From the NCBI GenBank assembly GCA_013298165.1, contig JAAFJU010000001.1, positions 42,826 to 106,825 of the forward strand: a DNA stretch of 64,000 nt, in the 5' to 3' direction. Positions 18,672 to 26,294 of the stretch are shown one piece after another. The notes under the pieces were generated by a model. The model had not been told where the DNA came from and did no database searches. It worked only from the letters and a program-made list of their open reading frames with translations. A program made the position numbers and the translations under genes. How positions within the stretch are numbered: position 1 is the first letter of the stretch; the number at the start of each line of letters is the position of its first letter. This DNA is from Synechococcales cyanobacterium bin31.maxbin.ball.101. Its GTDB lineage: Bacteria > Cyanobacteriota > Cyanobacteriia > Leptolyngbyales > Leptolyngbyaceae.

Positions 18672-19217
18672 ATGAGCACTGCCGAAACCGTATCCCTTGA
18701 AGACTTGATGGAAGTGGGCAAAATCGTCTCTGCCCACGGCATTCGGGGCGAAATGCGGGTCCATCCTAGCACCGATTTTCCTGAGCGGTTTGAGAAGAAG
18801 GGGGTGCGGTGGTTGCTGCGTCCGGGGCAGGCGGAGGCGGAAATCGTCAAGCTGACTAAGGGCTATTTTCAAGACGGCAAGGGCCTGTACGTGATCCAAT
18901 TGCAGAGCGTCACCGATCGCAATGGAGCCGAAGCGCTGCGGGGCTGCACGATTTTGGTCAAAAAGGACGATCGGCCTGAGTTGGATGAGGGCGAGTTTCA
19001 TGTGTCGGACTTGGTGGGCCTAGAGGTCTATATGCAGGCATCGCAGGACTTGCTGGGGACCGTGACGAATGTGCTGTTTGCGGGGAATGATTTGCTGGAA
19101 GTGGCGATCGAGGGCCGCAAGGAGCCTGCGCTGATTCCCTTTGTGGAGGCGATCGTCCCAGTGGTGGATTTGCCCAATCGCCGCATTGAGATCACACCGC
19201 CGCCTGGATTGATTTAG
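18672..19217 (+). CDS. rimM: Ribosome maturation factor RimM
   Basis: RimM binds ribosomal protein uS19 and assists late maturation of the 30S head. The 181-residue protein shows the N-terminal barrel start VGKIVSAHGIRGEMRVHPSTDFPERF, the linker EGEFHVSDLVGLEVY (here DEGEFHVSDLVGLEV), and the C-terminal PRC-barrel (GTVTNVLFAGNDLLEVAI, ending ALIPFVEAIVPVVDL). These are all diagnostic of RimM. An internal Met at residue 11 is possible but the upstream ATG leaves a reasonable short leader. It precedes mtnD in the same orientation, but a separate -10 for mtnD suggests independent transcription. Confidence 0.95.
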   Translation: MSTAETVSLEDLMEVGKIVSAHGIRGEMRVHPSTDFPERFEKKGVRWLLRPGQAEAEIVKLTKGYFQDGKGLYVIQLQSVTDRNGAEALRGCTILVKKDDRPELDEGEFHVSDLVGLEVYMQASQDLLGTVTNVLFAGNDLLEVAIEGRKEPALIPFVEAIVPVVDLPNRRIEITPPPGLI

Positions 19218-19254
19218 ATTCAAAATTGATGCAAAACCGGGCGATCGACTGTCC

Positions 19255-19260
19255 TATAAT
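19255..19260 (+). promoter_or_regulatory. Predicted -10 element upstream of mtnD
   Basis: A perfect TATAAT 45 bases before the mtnD ATG. No good -35 hexamer is found at 16-18 bases; TTGATG at 19226-19231 is 23 bases away. It may be an activator-dependent promoter for the methionine salvage genes. Confidence 0.45.
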
Positions 19261-19304
19261 GTTTTGTCGGAACGGATTGAAACAACATTTTTTGGGGCAG
19301 TGAA

Positions 19305-19853
19305 ATGGCGATTTTGCGGATGGAAAATGGGCAGACCTTGACGGATTTAGGGGCGATCGCCGCCGAACTCGCCCCCTTGAATATTGGTCTCAATCACTGG
19401 AGTACCGGGCCTGAGGTTAAATCCTTGCTGGATCAAAAAGCCCTGACAGAGGATGAAAAAGAACAGGTTTTGGTGGGACTCGATCGGTATTTTGAACAGC
19501 TCAAAGCAGATTTGGGTTATACCTCACGGGATTTGATCGTGTTGCATTCGGACGTGCCGAATTTAGAGGTAATGTTAGCGAAGTTTGACAAAGTGCATAC
19601 TCACGCCGATGACGAAGTGCGCTACATCGTCGATGGAGAAGGCATTTTCGGCTTCGTGCGGCCCGATGGTTCCCAGGTGGAACTGACGGTGCAGCCGGAG
19701 GAATACATCAACGTCCCCGCAGGCACGGAGCATTGGTTCTGTCTCACGCCCAGTCGTCGCGTCAAAGCCGTTCGATATTTTGCAGGCACCGACGGTTGGA
19801 CCCCGGAATATACCAGCACCCCTATCAAATTCGAGACATTGCAAACAGCTTAG
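19305..19853 (+). CDS. mtnD: Acireductone dioxygenase MtnD
   Basis: MtnD oxidises acireductone (1,2-dihydroxy-5-methylthiopent-1-en-3-one) to formate and 2-keto-4-methylthiobutyrate in the methionine salvage pathway. The 182-residue cupin has the metal ligands H98 and H100, with E104, in HTHADDEVRY, and H143 in PAGTEHWF. EGIFGFV is the cupin turn. Fe2+ or Ni2+ occupancy decides which products form in homologues. It is the first gene of mtnD-mtnW-mtnX-mtnB. A TATAAT box lies upstream, and a MITE-like repeat separates it from mtnW. Confidence 0.95.
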   Translation: MAILRMENGQTLTDLGAIAAELAPLNIGLNHWSTGPEVKSLLDQKALTEDEKEQVLVGLDRYFEQLKADLGYTSRDLIVLHSDVPNLEVMLAKFDKVHTHADDEVRYIVDGEGIFGFVRPDGSQVELTVQPEEYINVPAGTEHWFCLTPSRRVKAVRYFAGTDGWTPEYTSTPIKFETLQTA

Positions 19854-19856
19854 ACT

Positions 19857-19976
19857 CGATCCCCCTAAATCCCCCTTGGTAAGGGGGACTTTGAGTTAGA
19901 GGTTTGGTTTACATGCTGCTCAAAGAACTCAAAACAATTCCGGTCCCCCCTTTTCAAGGGGGTTAGGGGGATCGGG
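19857..19976. repeat. MITE-like inverted-repeat element A, copy 2
   Basis: 120 bases between mtnD and mtnW, beginning CGATCCCCCTAAATCCCCCT and ending CAAGGGGGTTAGGGGGATCG. The termini are inverted repeats, and both ends can form their own C/G hairpins. Same family as 16341-16464. Confidence 0.85.
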
Positions 19977-20011
19977 CTTCTGCACACAACCCCTAGGTTA
20001 AGTATTCTTCT

Positions 20012-21175
20012 ATGAGTATTCAAATCGATTACCGTTTTCCTCCTGGCGTTAATGCAGAAAAGCAAGCGAACGTGATTGCGATCGGGCAAACCGTCGGCAG
20101 TTGGGACGATCGTTTTTCCCATCGCGAAGAATCATTTCAGCGTTATCTAGCAAAGGTCATTCGTGTTGTTACTCACGATAGTGGTCACAGTACGGCCACT
20201 GTTGAGTTTCCCGTTGCTAATACTGAAGGTGATATCGGCAGTTTGCTGACGATGATCTTTGGGAAGTTTTCCATGGCGGGGTCAGGGAAGGTGACGGCGA
20301 TTCGATTGCCGGAGGACTATGGACAGCGGCCTATGGTGGGCTTGTCGGGCATTCGCGATCGGCTCCAAGTCCACGATCGTCCCCTCGTCATGGCCATCTT
20401 CAAACCCGCATTGGGCTTAACTGCTGCCGATCATACAGGGATTTTGCGTGAAGTGGCAGCGGCGGGATTGGATATCATTAAAGATGATGAGATCATGGGA
20501 AATCTGGATATTGCACCCACGATCGATCGGCTCAAAGCCTGTCGCGAAGTCATCACCCAAACCAAAGAAACCACAGGCAAAGAACTCCTCTACGCCACCA
20601 ACGTCACAGGCCGCGCCCACGAAATCCTCGACAATGCCAAACGATTGGTCGCTAACGGCGCAAATGCATTGCTGTTCAATACCTTGACCTACGGCTGGTC
20701 CGTCTTAGAATCCTTGGCCCAGGACCCAGAAGTCAATGTCCCAATTTTCATGCATCCCGCCTTAGCAGGAGCCTTATGTGGCGCACCGGACCATGGGTTT
20801 AACTACGCCAGCATTTTGGGGACATTAGCGGCCCATGCAGGCGCAGATGCAGTCCTATACCCTGCTCACTATGGCAGTTTACCCTTTGAAAAATCTGAAG
20901 AGATGGCGATTCGAGATGCCTTGCGCGATCGTAATGTCTTCCCCGTGCCATCAGCGGGCATTCATCCGGGGGTTGTGCCTAGGGCGATCGCGGACTACGG
21001 CAATGACGTGATCTTGAATGCAGGCACTGGCATTATGGATCATCCCAGTGGTCCCGCTTCTGGCGTGACTGCATTCTTTGAAGCGTTGGACCGATTAGAA
21101 TCAGGCCGATCGTTCATCATTGACGAAGTGCCGGATTCTGCGTTGAAGACCGCATTAAAAAAATGGATGGTGTAA
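20012..21175 (+). CDS. mtnW: RuBisCO-like 2,3-diketo-5-methylthiopentyl-1-phosphate enolase MtnW
   Basis: A form IV RuBisCO-like protein (387 residues) that enolises 2,3-diketo-5-methylthiopentyl-1-phosphate and does not fix CO2. RuBisCO landmarks seen: the catalytic-Lys loop MAIFKPALGLT (K131 matches RuBisCO K175; the K177 position is replaced), and the carbamylation/Mg motif GLDIIKDDEIMGN (K157 carbamate, D159, E160). MHPALAGA and the phosphate-binding glycine turn NAGTGIMDHPSG are also present. Loop-6 Lys of true RuBisCO is not seen. It lies before mtnX (phosphatase) and mtnB (dehydratase) and after mtnD, which fixes the MtnW assignment over other form IV subtypes. Repeat elements lie on both sides of the gene. 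Confidence 0.93.
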   Translation: MSIQIDYRFPPGVNAEKQANVIAIGQTVGSWDDRFSHREESFQRYLAKVIRVVTHDSGHSTATVEFPVANTEGDIGSLLTMIFGKFSMAGSGKVTAIRLPEDYGQRPMVGLSGIRDRLQVHDRPLVMAIFKPALGLTAADHTGILREVAAAGLDIIKDDEIMGNLDIAPTIDRLKACREVITQTKETTGKELLYATNVTGRAHEILDNAKRLVANGANALLFNTLTYGWSVLESLAQDPEVNVPIFMHPALAGALCGAPDHGFNYASILGTLAAHAGADAVLYPAHYGSLPFEKSEEMAIRDALRDRNVFPVPSAGIHPGVVPRAIADYGNDVILNAGTGIMDHPSGPASGVTAFFEALDRLESGRSFIIDEVPDSALKTALKKWMV

Positions 21176-21188
21176 TACCATCGCCCCT

Positions 21189-21285
21189 GACGAACCGCCC
21201 CCCAACCCCCCAATTCTGGGGGGCTTTAAGAAGGATCTTCTTCGGTTTGGTCCCCCCAGTATTGGGGGCTAGGGGGCTGCCCGCC
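21189..21285. repeat. GC-rich inverted-repeat element B, complete two-ended copy
   Basis: 97 bases between mtnW and mtnX. The left half is GACGAACCGCCCCCCAACCC then CCCAATTCTGGGGGGC; the right half is GTCCCCCCAGTATTGGGGGC then TAGGGGGCTGCCCGCC. The two halves are inverted relative to each other around a ~30-base core containing AAGGATCTTCTT. The single half-elements at 9682, 13681 and 17031 appear to be solo ends of this family. Confidence 0.8.
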
Positions 21286-21317
21286 CGAATCTCTAAACTC
21301 AAAACCCTCAAAACCCC

Positions 21318-21953
21318 ATGCAAAAACCGATCGTTTTCTCCGACTTTGACGGCACCATCACCCTCCACGATACTTTTGTAGAGTTGCTTAAGGCATTCTC
21401 CCCACCCGGACTCGCCGAAGAACTCATGTCCCAAATGTACGCCCAGACCTTGACCTTGCGAGACGGTGTCACGCAACTGTTGGAATCCATTCCCTCGGAT
21501 CAAGTTCTCAACATTATTGAATTCTCAAAACCCCACCCGATCCGATCGGGCTTCCCCGAATTTCTCGACTTCCTCGAAGCCCGCAACGTCCCCTGCGTCG
21601 TCGTCTCCGGCGGTATCCGCCTCATGGTCGAGACCGTCCTCGCGGACCTTAAACCGCGTCTACTCGGCTTACATGCCGTGGATCTCGACACGACAGGCGA
21701 ATACTTTAAAGTTAATTCCGCGCACGTTGGTGATACTGAGTTGATGGCGAAGGTAGATGTGATGTCAAACTATGAGTTTGATCAATCGATCGCCATTGGT
21801 GATTCTATTACTGATTTTAAAATGGCGATGGCCGCAGACTTGGTTTTTGCGCGCGATCGGCTTGCCAAATATTTGGACGAACAGGGAAAAGATTACGTGG
21901 CTTGGAATGATTTTTTTGACATTCGCGATTACTTGATTCAACACTGGAGCTAA
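21318..21953 (+). CDS. mtnX: 2-hydroxy-3-keto-5-methylthiopentenyl-1-phosphate phosphatase MtnX
   Basis: A 211-residue HAD phosphatase. Motif I is FSDFDGTITLHDT (D9 nucleophile, D11 acid/base), motif II is VVVSGGIRLMVETVL, and motif IV is IGDSITDFKMAMAADLVFARD. MtnX removes phosphate from the MtnW product to give acireductone, the substrate of MtnD. Its place between mtnW and mtnB supports this over the similar SerB-type phosphatases. It is nine bases upstream of mtnB, so the two are surely co-transcribed. Confidence 0.9.
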   Translation: MQKPIVFSDFDGTITLHDTFVELLKAFSPPGLAEELMSQMYAQTLTLRDGVTQLLESIPSDQVLNIIEFSKPHPIRSGFPEFLDFLEARNVPCVVVSGGIRLMVETVLADLKPRLLGLHAVDLDTTGEYFKVNSAHVGDTELMAKVDVMSNYEFDQSIAIGDSITDFKMAMAADLVFARDRLAKYLDEQGKDYVAWNDFFDIRDYLIQHWS

Positions 21954-21962
21954 TTCAAAACC

Positions 21963-22595
21963 ATGCCAGAATCTAAAACAACGCTCCATGAAAAACTTTG
22001 CAGCGCGGCCCATTATTTTCACGATCGCGGCTGGATGTGGGGCACTGGGGGAAACCTCTCAGCCCGCATTGACGCCGATCGCTACTGGGTGACAGCCAGT
22101 GGCAAATCCAAAGGCAATCTCACTCCGTTGGATTTCATCAATATGAACCTGGATGGCGACTGGACACCCCAGCGTCCCAACGATAAACCCTCCGCAGAAA
22201 CGTCCATTCATCAGGCGATTTATTCCTTATTTCCCGAGGCGCAGGCTTGTTATCACGTGCATTCGATCGAGGCCAACTTAGTCTCGAATTTCACCCAGGA
22301 CGAGGGCATCACATTACCGCCTTTAGAAATGGTCAAAGGGCTAGGCATTTGGGAAGAAAATCCCACCTGTCAAATGCCCTTATTTGAAAACCATCTCCAC
22401 GTTCCCACCATTTCTCAAGCCATCAAAGACCGTTTTTCCAAAACCCCGCCCGCCATTCCAGCCCTACTGATCCGAAATCACGGCGTCACCGTCTGGGGCA
22501 ACTCCACCGAGCAAGCCCGCAACCATATCGAACTGGTGGAATACATTTTTCGGTACATGGTTTTGGAACGTCAGACGATCGGACCCGGAGTTTAA
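21963..22595 (+). CDS. mtnB: Methylthioribulose-1-phosphate dehydratase MtnB
   Basis: A class II aldolase/adducin-fold zinc enzyme (210 residues) that dehydrates methylthioribulose-1-phosphate to the diketo compound used by MtnW. Motifs: GWMWGTGGNLSAR (phosphate-binding loop), PSAETSIHQAIY with the catalytic Glu, CYHVHS with zinc ligands H98 and H100, and the third zinc His in RNHGVTVWG. With MtnD, MtnW and MtnX this covers the lower half of methionine salvage; MtnA (the isomerase) and the MTA nucleosidase/phosphorylase are not in the window. Confidence 0.93.
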   Translation: MPESKTTLHEKLCSAAHYFHDRGWMWGTGGNLSARIDADRYWVTASGKSKGNLTPLDFINMNLDGDWTPQRPNDKPSAETSIHQAIYSLFPEAQACYHVHSIEANLVSNFTQDEGITLPPLEMVKGLGIWEENPTCQMPLFENHLHVPTISQAIKDRFSKTPPAIPALLIRNHGVTVWGNSTEQARNHIELVEYIFRYMVLERQTIGPGV

Positions 22596-22625
22596 TTGGA
22601 ATCAAAGGTTGTGAGCCGTGACGCC

Positions 22626-22747
22626 CGATCCCCCTAAATCCCCCTTAAAAAGGGGGACTTTGATAAAAAGGGAGACTTTGGATCTTGTTCCAGTTCCCCC
22701 GAATCTTATTCCGGTTCCCCCTTTTCAAGGGGGCTAGGGGGATCGGG
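22626..22747. repeat. MITE-like inverted-repeat element A, copy 3
   Basis: About 122 bases after mtnB with the same CGATCCCCCTA termini as 16341-16464. The middle is partly duplicated: GGGGGACTTTGATAAAAAGG then GAGACTTTG on the left, and CAGTTCCCCCGAATCTTATT then CCGGTTCCCCC on the right. Confidence 0.85.
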
Positions 22748-22762
22748 ACTTCGATATTCACG

Positions 22763-23455
22763 CTAAGGAATGTTTTGAATCATTTCCCGGACGAAATCAT
22801 CCGATAAAATCTCGCCCTTTTGATAGCGCTGTTTGATCGCACTAAGCTTTTGAAGACGAGCGGTGGCATCAGTCGCAGCAGGTGGGGTTGTAGTTCCACC
22901 GCCAGAGCCAGAGCCTGTCCCAGTCAGCTTGCGGGCTTCATCCTTGAGTTGACGAGCGACCGCCATAGAAGCAATCCCCGTGATCGGCAAGCGTCGTAAC
23001 CGCTGATACTCCTTCACCAGGCGGAAGGTTTGGTTGCCGTAGTAGCCACTGATGCGGAATTTATTGGCGGCGGGGACAGCGCTACTGCCGTCGATTTCGC
23101 CCAGGATGCTTTTGCTGGTTTGGCCATCGGCGAGGAGGACAATTTTGAGATTATTTTGGACATCGCGGACTTGGTCATCGACGCGATTGTAAAGGTCTTC
23201 GCCCACTTCACCGTTCGCCGGAATCGCCCGATCGCGCTGAAACTGAAAGACCGACGCCCGAGTGTAGGCATCTAGAGTATTGGAGTTGCGCAGCGAGGTG
23301 GCACTGCTGGAACTGCCCACTGCCGTCGCATCAAATACACCGCTTTCATTTCCGATCCCAAATAGACCCCGAGGTCCCATGGCGTAACCTAGCCCGTCGA
23401 GGTTGTCTCGCAGATGCATTAAGACATCTTGTGTCAAGGTAAATGGCATGATCAA
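22763..23455 (-). CDS. Hypothetical protein with two peptidoglycan-binding-like repeats
   Basis: A 230-residue protein without a signal peptide. Two segments resemble the PG_binding_1 helical repeat: VFQFQRDRAIPANGEVGEDLYNRV and TFRLVKEYQRLRRLPITGIASMAVARQL, each with an F-x-x-x-x-x-L pattern and a G-x-(V/I)-(G/D) turn. A Gly/Thr/Pro linker (GTGSGSGGGTTTPP) leads to a C-terminal helix pair (LQKLSAIKQRYQKGEILSDD) like the SHOCT module often found at bacterial protein ends. A function in envelope or polymer binding is possible but I cannot name one. It is divergent from lepB. Confidence 0.65.
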   Translation of the reverse strand: MIMPFTLTQDVLMHLRDNLDGLGYAMGPRGLFGIGNESGVFDATAVGSSSSATSLRNSNTLDAYTRASVFQFQRDRAIPANGEVGEDLYNRVDDQVRDVQNNLKIVLLADGQTSKSILGEIDGSSAVPAANKFRISGYYGNQTFRLVKEYQRLRRLPITGIASMAVARQLKDEARKLTGTGSGSGGGTTTPPAATDATARLQKLSAIKQRYQKGEILSDDFVREMIQNIP

Positions 23456-23561
23456 AATCCAAAAATAAAGTAGAGCAAAAGAATTTCTTTCTACTATTGT
23501 GCCTGGAATTGGTCAAAGCGGCAGACTATACTCAACGGGTTGTAACGATTCTTCTGGTCCC

Positions 23562-24188
23562 ATGGCTGATCCCTCCTCAACCCCCAAGTCTCGACTCCCC
23601 AAGTTCTCATCGCAGGCTTTTTTTGAAAATATTAAGGTTTTGGCGATCGCGCTGGTGATTGCGCTGCTGGTGCGGACTTTCGTGGCAGAACCGCGATACA
23701 TTCCGTCGGGTTCGATGCAGCCGACGATGTTGATCAACGATCGGTTCATTGCCGAAAAGGTCTCCTACCGCTTCCGATCGCCCCAATTTGGAGAAATCGT
23801 GATTTTCTCAGCTCCAGAAGCGCTGCAAAAAATGGCCAACTACGGCAGCGATCAGGTATTGATTAAACGAATCATTGGGCTACCGGGCGATCGGATTTCG
23901 GTGCGGGGGGGCCAGGTATCGGTGAACGGCAAGGTGTTGACGGAGTCCTACATTGCGGAGCCGCCGAGCTATGACTGTCCTGGGACGATGCCGAAGGATA
24001 CTGATTTTTGTCGGATGGGGGTGACGGGGGAGAGTTTTGAGGTGCCGTCGGGGAATTACTTTGTGATGGGGGATAATCGGAATAACAGCGCAGATTCCCA
24101 TGTCTGGGGGTTCCTCCCGAGGCAGAATGTGATTGGTCGGGCTTGGCTGCGGTTTTTCCCCCTCGATCGTTTTGGCGGGCTGTCTTAA
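23562..24188 (+). CDS. lepB: Type I signal peptidase LepB
   Basis: Signal peptidase I removes signal peptides at the periplasmic or lumenal side. From ATG 23562 it has 208 residues: one N-terminal transmembrane helix (VLAIALVIALLVRTFVAEP), the catalytic serine S51 in IPSGSMQPTM, the general base K102 in VLIKRIIGLPGDRI, and the box E region YFVMGDNRNNSADSHVWGF. An earlier in-frame ATG at 23499 would add 21 residues without helix or family character, so I prefer the later start. Cyanobacteria usually have two such enzymes; this gene stands alone here. Confidence 0.93.
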   Translation: MADPSSTPKSRLPKFSSQAFFENIKVLAIALVIALLVRTFVAEPRYIPSGSMQPTMLINDRFIAEKVSYRFRSPQFGEIVIFSAPEALQKMANYGSDQVLIKRIIGLPGDRISVRGGQVSVNGKVLTESYIAEPPSYDCPGTMPKDTDFCRMGVTGESFEVPSGNYFVMGDNRNNSADSHVWGFLPRQNVIGRAWLRFFPLDRFGGLS

Positions 24189-24329
24189 GGTAAAGCCTTA
24201 CAAGTAGATGTGTGTAATTCAACCTAAGGTGGGTTTGGGGTTCGACTCCGCTCACCCCACGAATCCAAAAAAACGTGCAGTTTGGGAAATCAGTGCGATC
24301 ATGGTCACGCTGAGTGTGATGGGACGCAA

Positions 24330-25274
24330 ATGAGTCGTGCAAGGGTCGATCGGGCTGAAGGTTTTTGGGATTCGCTGGCGCGGGGAGATAGGGCGTCTAT
24401 TTGTCAGCGGGTTTTGTTTATTAATCTGTGGTTGACGATCGTCAGTCTAGCGGTGCGAGTGTGGATGGGCTGGTCTACGCAGTCGCTGAGTTTGCTGGCG
24501 GATTCCTTGCATACGATTGTGGATGCCTTTAGTGCGCTGTTGAGTTTGACCGCGTTGACGTCGCCCTACCGTTTCCAAGGGCGCGAAACCTGGTCCCATG
24601 GCAAGCTTGAAGCGATGATGATTTTGGGATTGGCAGGGACGATCGGGTTTGGGGCGTTGAGTTTGTTGATGTTAGTGATTCATCAGTTGATGATGACCCC
24701 GAGTTTGGCCGCGTTGCCTCCGGTGACGATTACGATTTCGATGATTCAGATGTTGACTTTGATGACGATCGCCCAGGCGGCGGGTCACTTTTTTCAATAT
24801 CGGGTGGGACGACAGATGCAGAGTGTGGCGCTGAAGGTGAATGCGCTGAATTATTTGCAGGATGCCTGGATTGGGGTGCTGTTAATTTTAGCATTGGTGC
24901 TGATTTCTTTGGGTTATCGCTGGGTGGATTCGATGTTGGCGTTAGCGATGGTGTTGATGGCGGGGGCGAGTGGCTGGCGCGTGATCTGTCGTCAGGTGCC
25001 GACGCTGTTACAGCAGGTGGCGATCGCGCCGGAGGCATTGATTCAAATTGCGCAGCAGGTGCAGGGTGTGACAAGTTGTGATGGGGTGCAAAGTCGCGGT
25101 GTGGTGGGCCGTCAGGTATGGGTGGAGATGAATGTGGTGCTGCATCCAGAGTTTATGAGTTCGCAAAATTGGGTGAAGCAACAAATTGAGGCGATGATTC
25201 GCGATCGGTATGGTCCCGTGCAGGTGATGACGACGGTGATAGTGGAGGGATTTGAAGGCCGATCGGACTCCTGA
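24330..25274 (+). CDS. Cation diffusion facilitator family transporter
   Basis: A divalent metal/proton antiporter of the CDF family, about 314 residues from ATG 24330; an in-frame ATG at 24282 adds a segment without family character. CDF features: the first metal-site helix SLSLLADSLHTIVDAFSALL (the HxxxD pattern on TM2), the TM3 loop FQGRETWSHGKLEAMMILG with the conserved H-G-K-x-E, and six hydrophobic helices. A short C-terminal cytoplasmic ferredoxin-like domain follows. The TM5 site in NALNYLQDAWIG keeps D but not the usual H-x-x-x-D. The metal is probably Zn2+, Fe2+ or Mn2+; the sequence does not decide. Confidence 0.87.
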   Translation: MSRARVDRAEGFWDSLARGDRASICQRVLFINLWLTIVSLAVRVWMGWSTQSLSLLADSLHTIVDAFSALLSLTALTSPYRFQGRETWSHGKLEAMMILGLAGTIGFGALSLLMLVIHQLMMTPSLAALPPVTITISMIQMLTLMTIAQAAGHFFQYRVGRQMQSVALKVNALNYLQDAWIGVLLILALVLISLGYRWVDSMLALAMVLMAGASGWRVICRQVPTLLQQVAIAPEALIQIAQQVQGVTSCDGVQSRGVVGRQVWVEMNVVLHPEFMSSQNWVKQQIEAMIRDRYGPVQVMTTVIVEGFEGRSDS

Positions 25275-25280
25275 TACACA

Positions 25281-25313
25281 TCTCCCCCAGAATTGGAGGT
25301 CGGGGGGCCGATA
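25281..25313. repeat. Degenerate GC-rich half-element
   Basis: TCTCCCCCAGAATTGGAGGT then CGGGGGGCCGATAGG resembles the inverted half-element at 17031-17069, with several substitutions. It sits between the CDF gene and a Uma2 gene. Confidence 0.5.
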
Positions 25314-25340
25314 GGCAGAAGCTCACCGATCGCACAGGAT

Positions 25341-25349
25341 TGCTATAAT
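25341..25349 (+). promoter_or_regulatory. Extended -10 promoter upstream of the first Uma2 gene
   Basis: TGCTATAAT is a consensus extended -10 (TGnTATAAT), 26 bases before the ATG at 25375. No -35 is evident, as expected for extended -10 promoters. Confidence 0.5.
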
Positions 25350-25374
25350 CAAACCATCGCGTTCTGTCTTTCCC

Positions 25375-26187
25375 ATGACTCAACTGCTCTTCAGCGCCGA
25401 AGAACTAAAAGATGAACTAGACATCAGCCACTTGGTCATTGAGGACGACAAGCCCGTGGACAACTTTCACTCCGCTCAGCAACAACGGCTACTCGTCGAT
25501 GCAGTTTGTAGTTCTAAAGCCATTCCCAGACCATTTTTAGCGGAAGCCAATGTAGGCTTGTTTTATCAGATCAAAAGTGATCCGATCGTCCCAGATGTCT
25601 TACTCAGTCTCGGTGTACAGCGCGCAACCGATCTGACGGAGAAACGAAATCGATCGTACTTTGTCTGGGAATTAGGCAAGGTTCCCGATGTTTGTATTGA
25701 AATTGTTTCCAATAAAGAAGGCGATGAAGTCGAACTCAGCCAACGATCGAAACAAAAAGGCAAAACCCAAAGTAAACAGGATCTGTACTACGACATCGGC
25801 ATTCCCTACTACGTTGTTTTTGATCCCCTTCAACGTTTAAAGACCGAGATGAACGGCGCGCTCTTGAGGGTGTGGCATTGGGGACCTGAGGGCTATACAG
25901 AACTGACGAGTGCGGCGGGCATTCGGACGATCGGTCAAGTGGTTTGGTTAGCGGAGGTCGGGCTGGGTTTAACCCTGTGGGAAGGCTGCTTTGAAGAGGA
26001 TATTTCGCGGCTTTGGTTGCGGTGGTGCGATCTGGAAGGGAACGTTCTTCTGACAGGTGCGGAAGGCATGGAGCTTGAACGGCAACGGGCTGACGTGGAA
26101 AAATCACGGGCCGATGTTGAAAAATCACGGGCCGATCGACTCGCGGCTCAACTTCGGGCGTTGGGGATTGACCCAGAAGACGGTTAA
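25375..26187 (+). CDS. Uma2 family (DUF820) PD-(D/E)XK nuclease-fold protein with C-terminal coiled coil
   Basis: A 270-residue member of the Uma2/DUF820 family that is hugely expanded in cyanobacteria and has a restriction-endonuclease-like fold. The core motifs are IVPDVLLSLG (acidic residue), PDVCIEIVSNKEGDEV (the E-x-V-S segment) and KQDLYYDIGIPYYVVFDP, with the supporting Lys/Tyr. The C-terminus holds an exact heptad duplication (RADVEKS RADVEKS RAD), then RLAAQLRALGIDPE, a charged coiled-coil tail common in this family. Biological function is unproven; association with transposition or defence has been suggested for the family. A second Uma2 gene is at 32329. Confidence 0.85.
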   Translation: MTQLLFSAEELKDELDISHLVIEDDKPVDNFHSAQQQRLLVDAVCSSKAIPRPFLAEANVGLFYQIKSDPIVPDVLLSLGVQRATDLTEKRNRSYFVWELGKVPDVCIEIVSNKEGDEVELSQRSKQKGKTQSKQDLYYDIGIPYYVVFDPLQRLKTEMNGALLRVWHWGPEGYTELTSAAGIRTIGQVVWLAEVGLGLTLWEGCFEEDISRLWLRWCDLEGNVLLTGAEGMELERQRADVEKSRADVEKSRADRLAAQLRALGIDPEDG

Positions 26188-26294
26188 AGGCAAAATCCCG
26201 ATGAATCTTTCATGTAGTCTTCGTTGGAGAGACGAATTTCCGGTATTTTAAGGAGGCTGGGAAAAATCCCCTGACTACATTTTGAGGAACCTCC

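Noticed and set aside
21189..21285. Intrinsic terminator after mtnW
   Set aside because: The G/C hairpins are not followed by a U-run, and the same sequence recurs elsewhere, so I class it as a repeat element; it may still attenuate transcription.
24230..24262. GGTTCGACTCC, resembling a tRNA T-loop
   Set aside because: The flanks do not form a T-stem, and no acceptor, anticodon or D-arm can be drawn. It looks like a small dispersed motif with a GGGG/CCCC hairpin.
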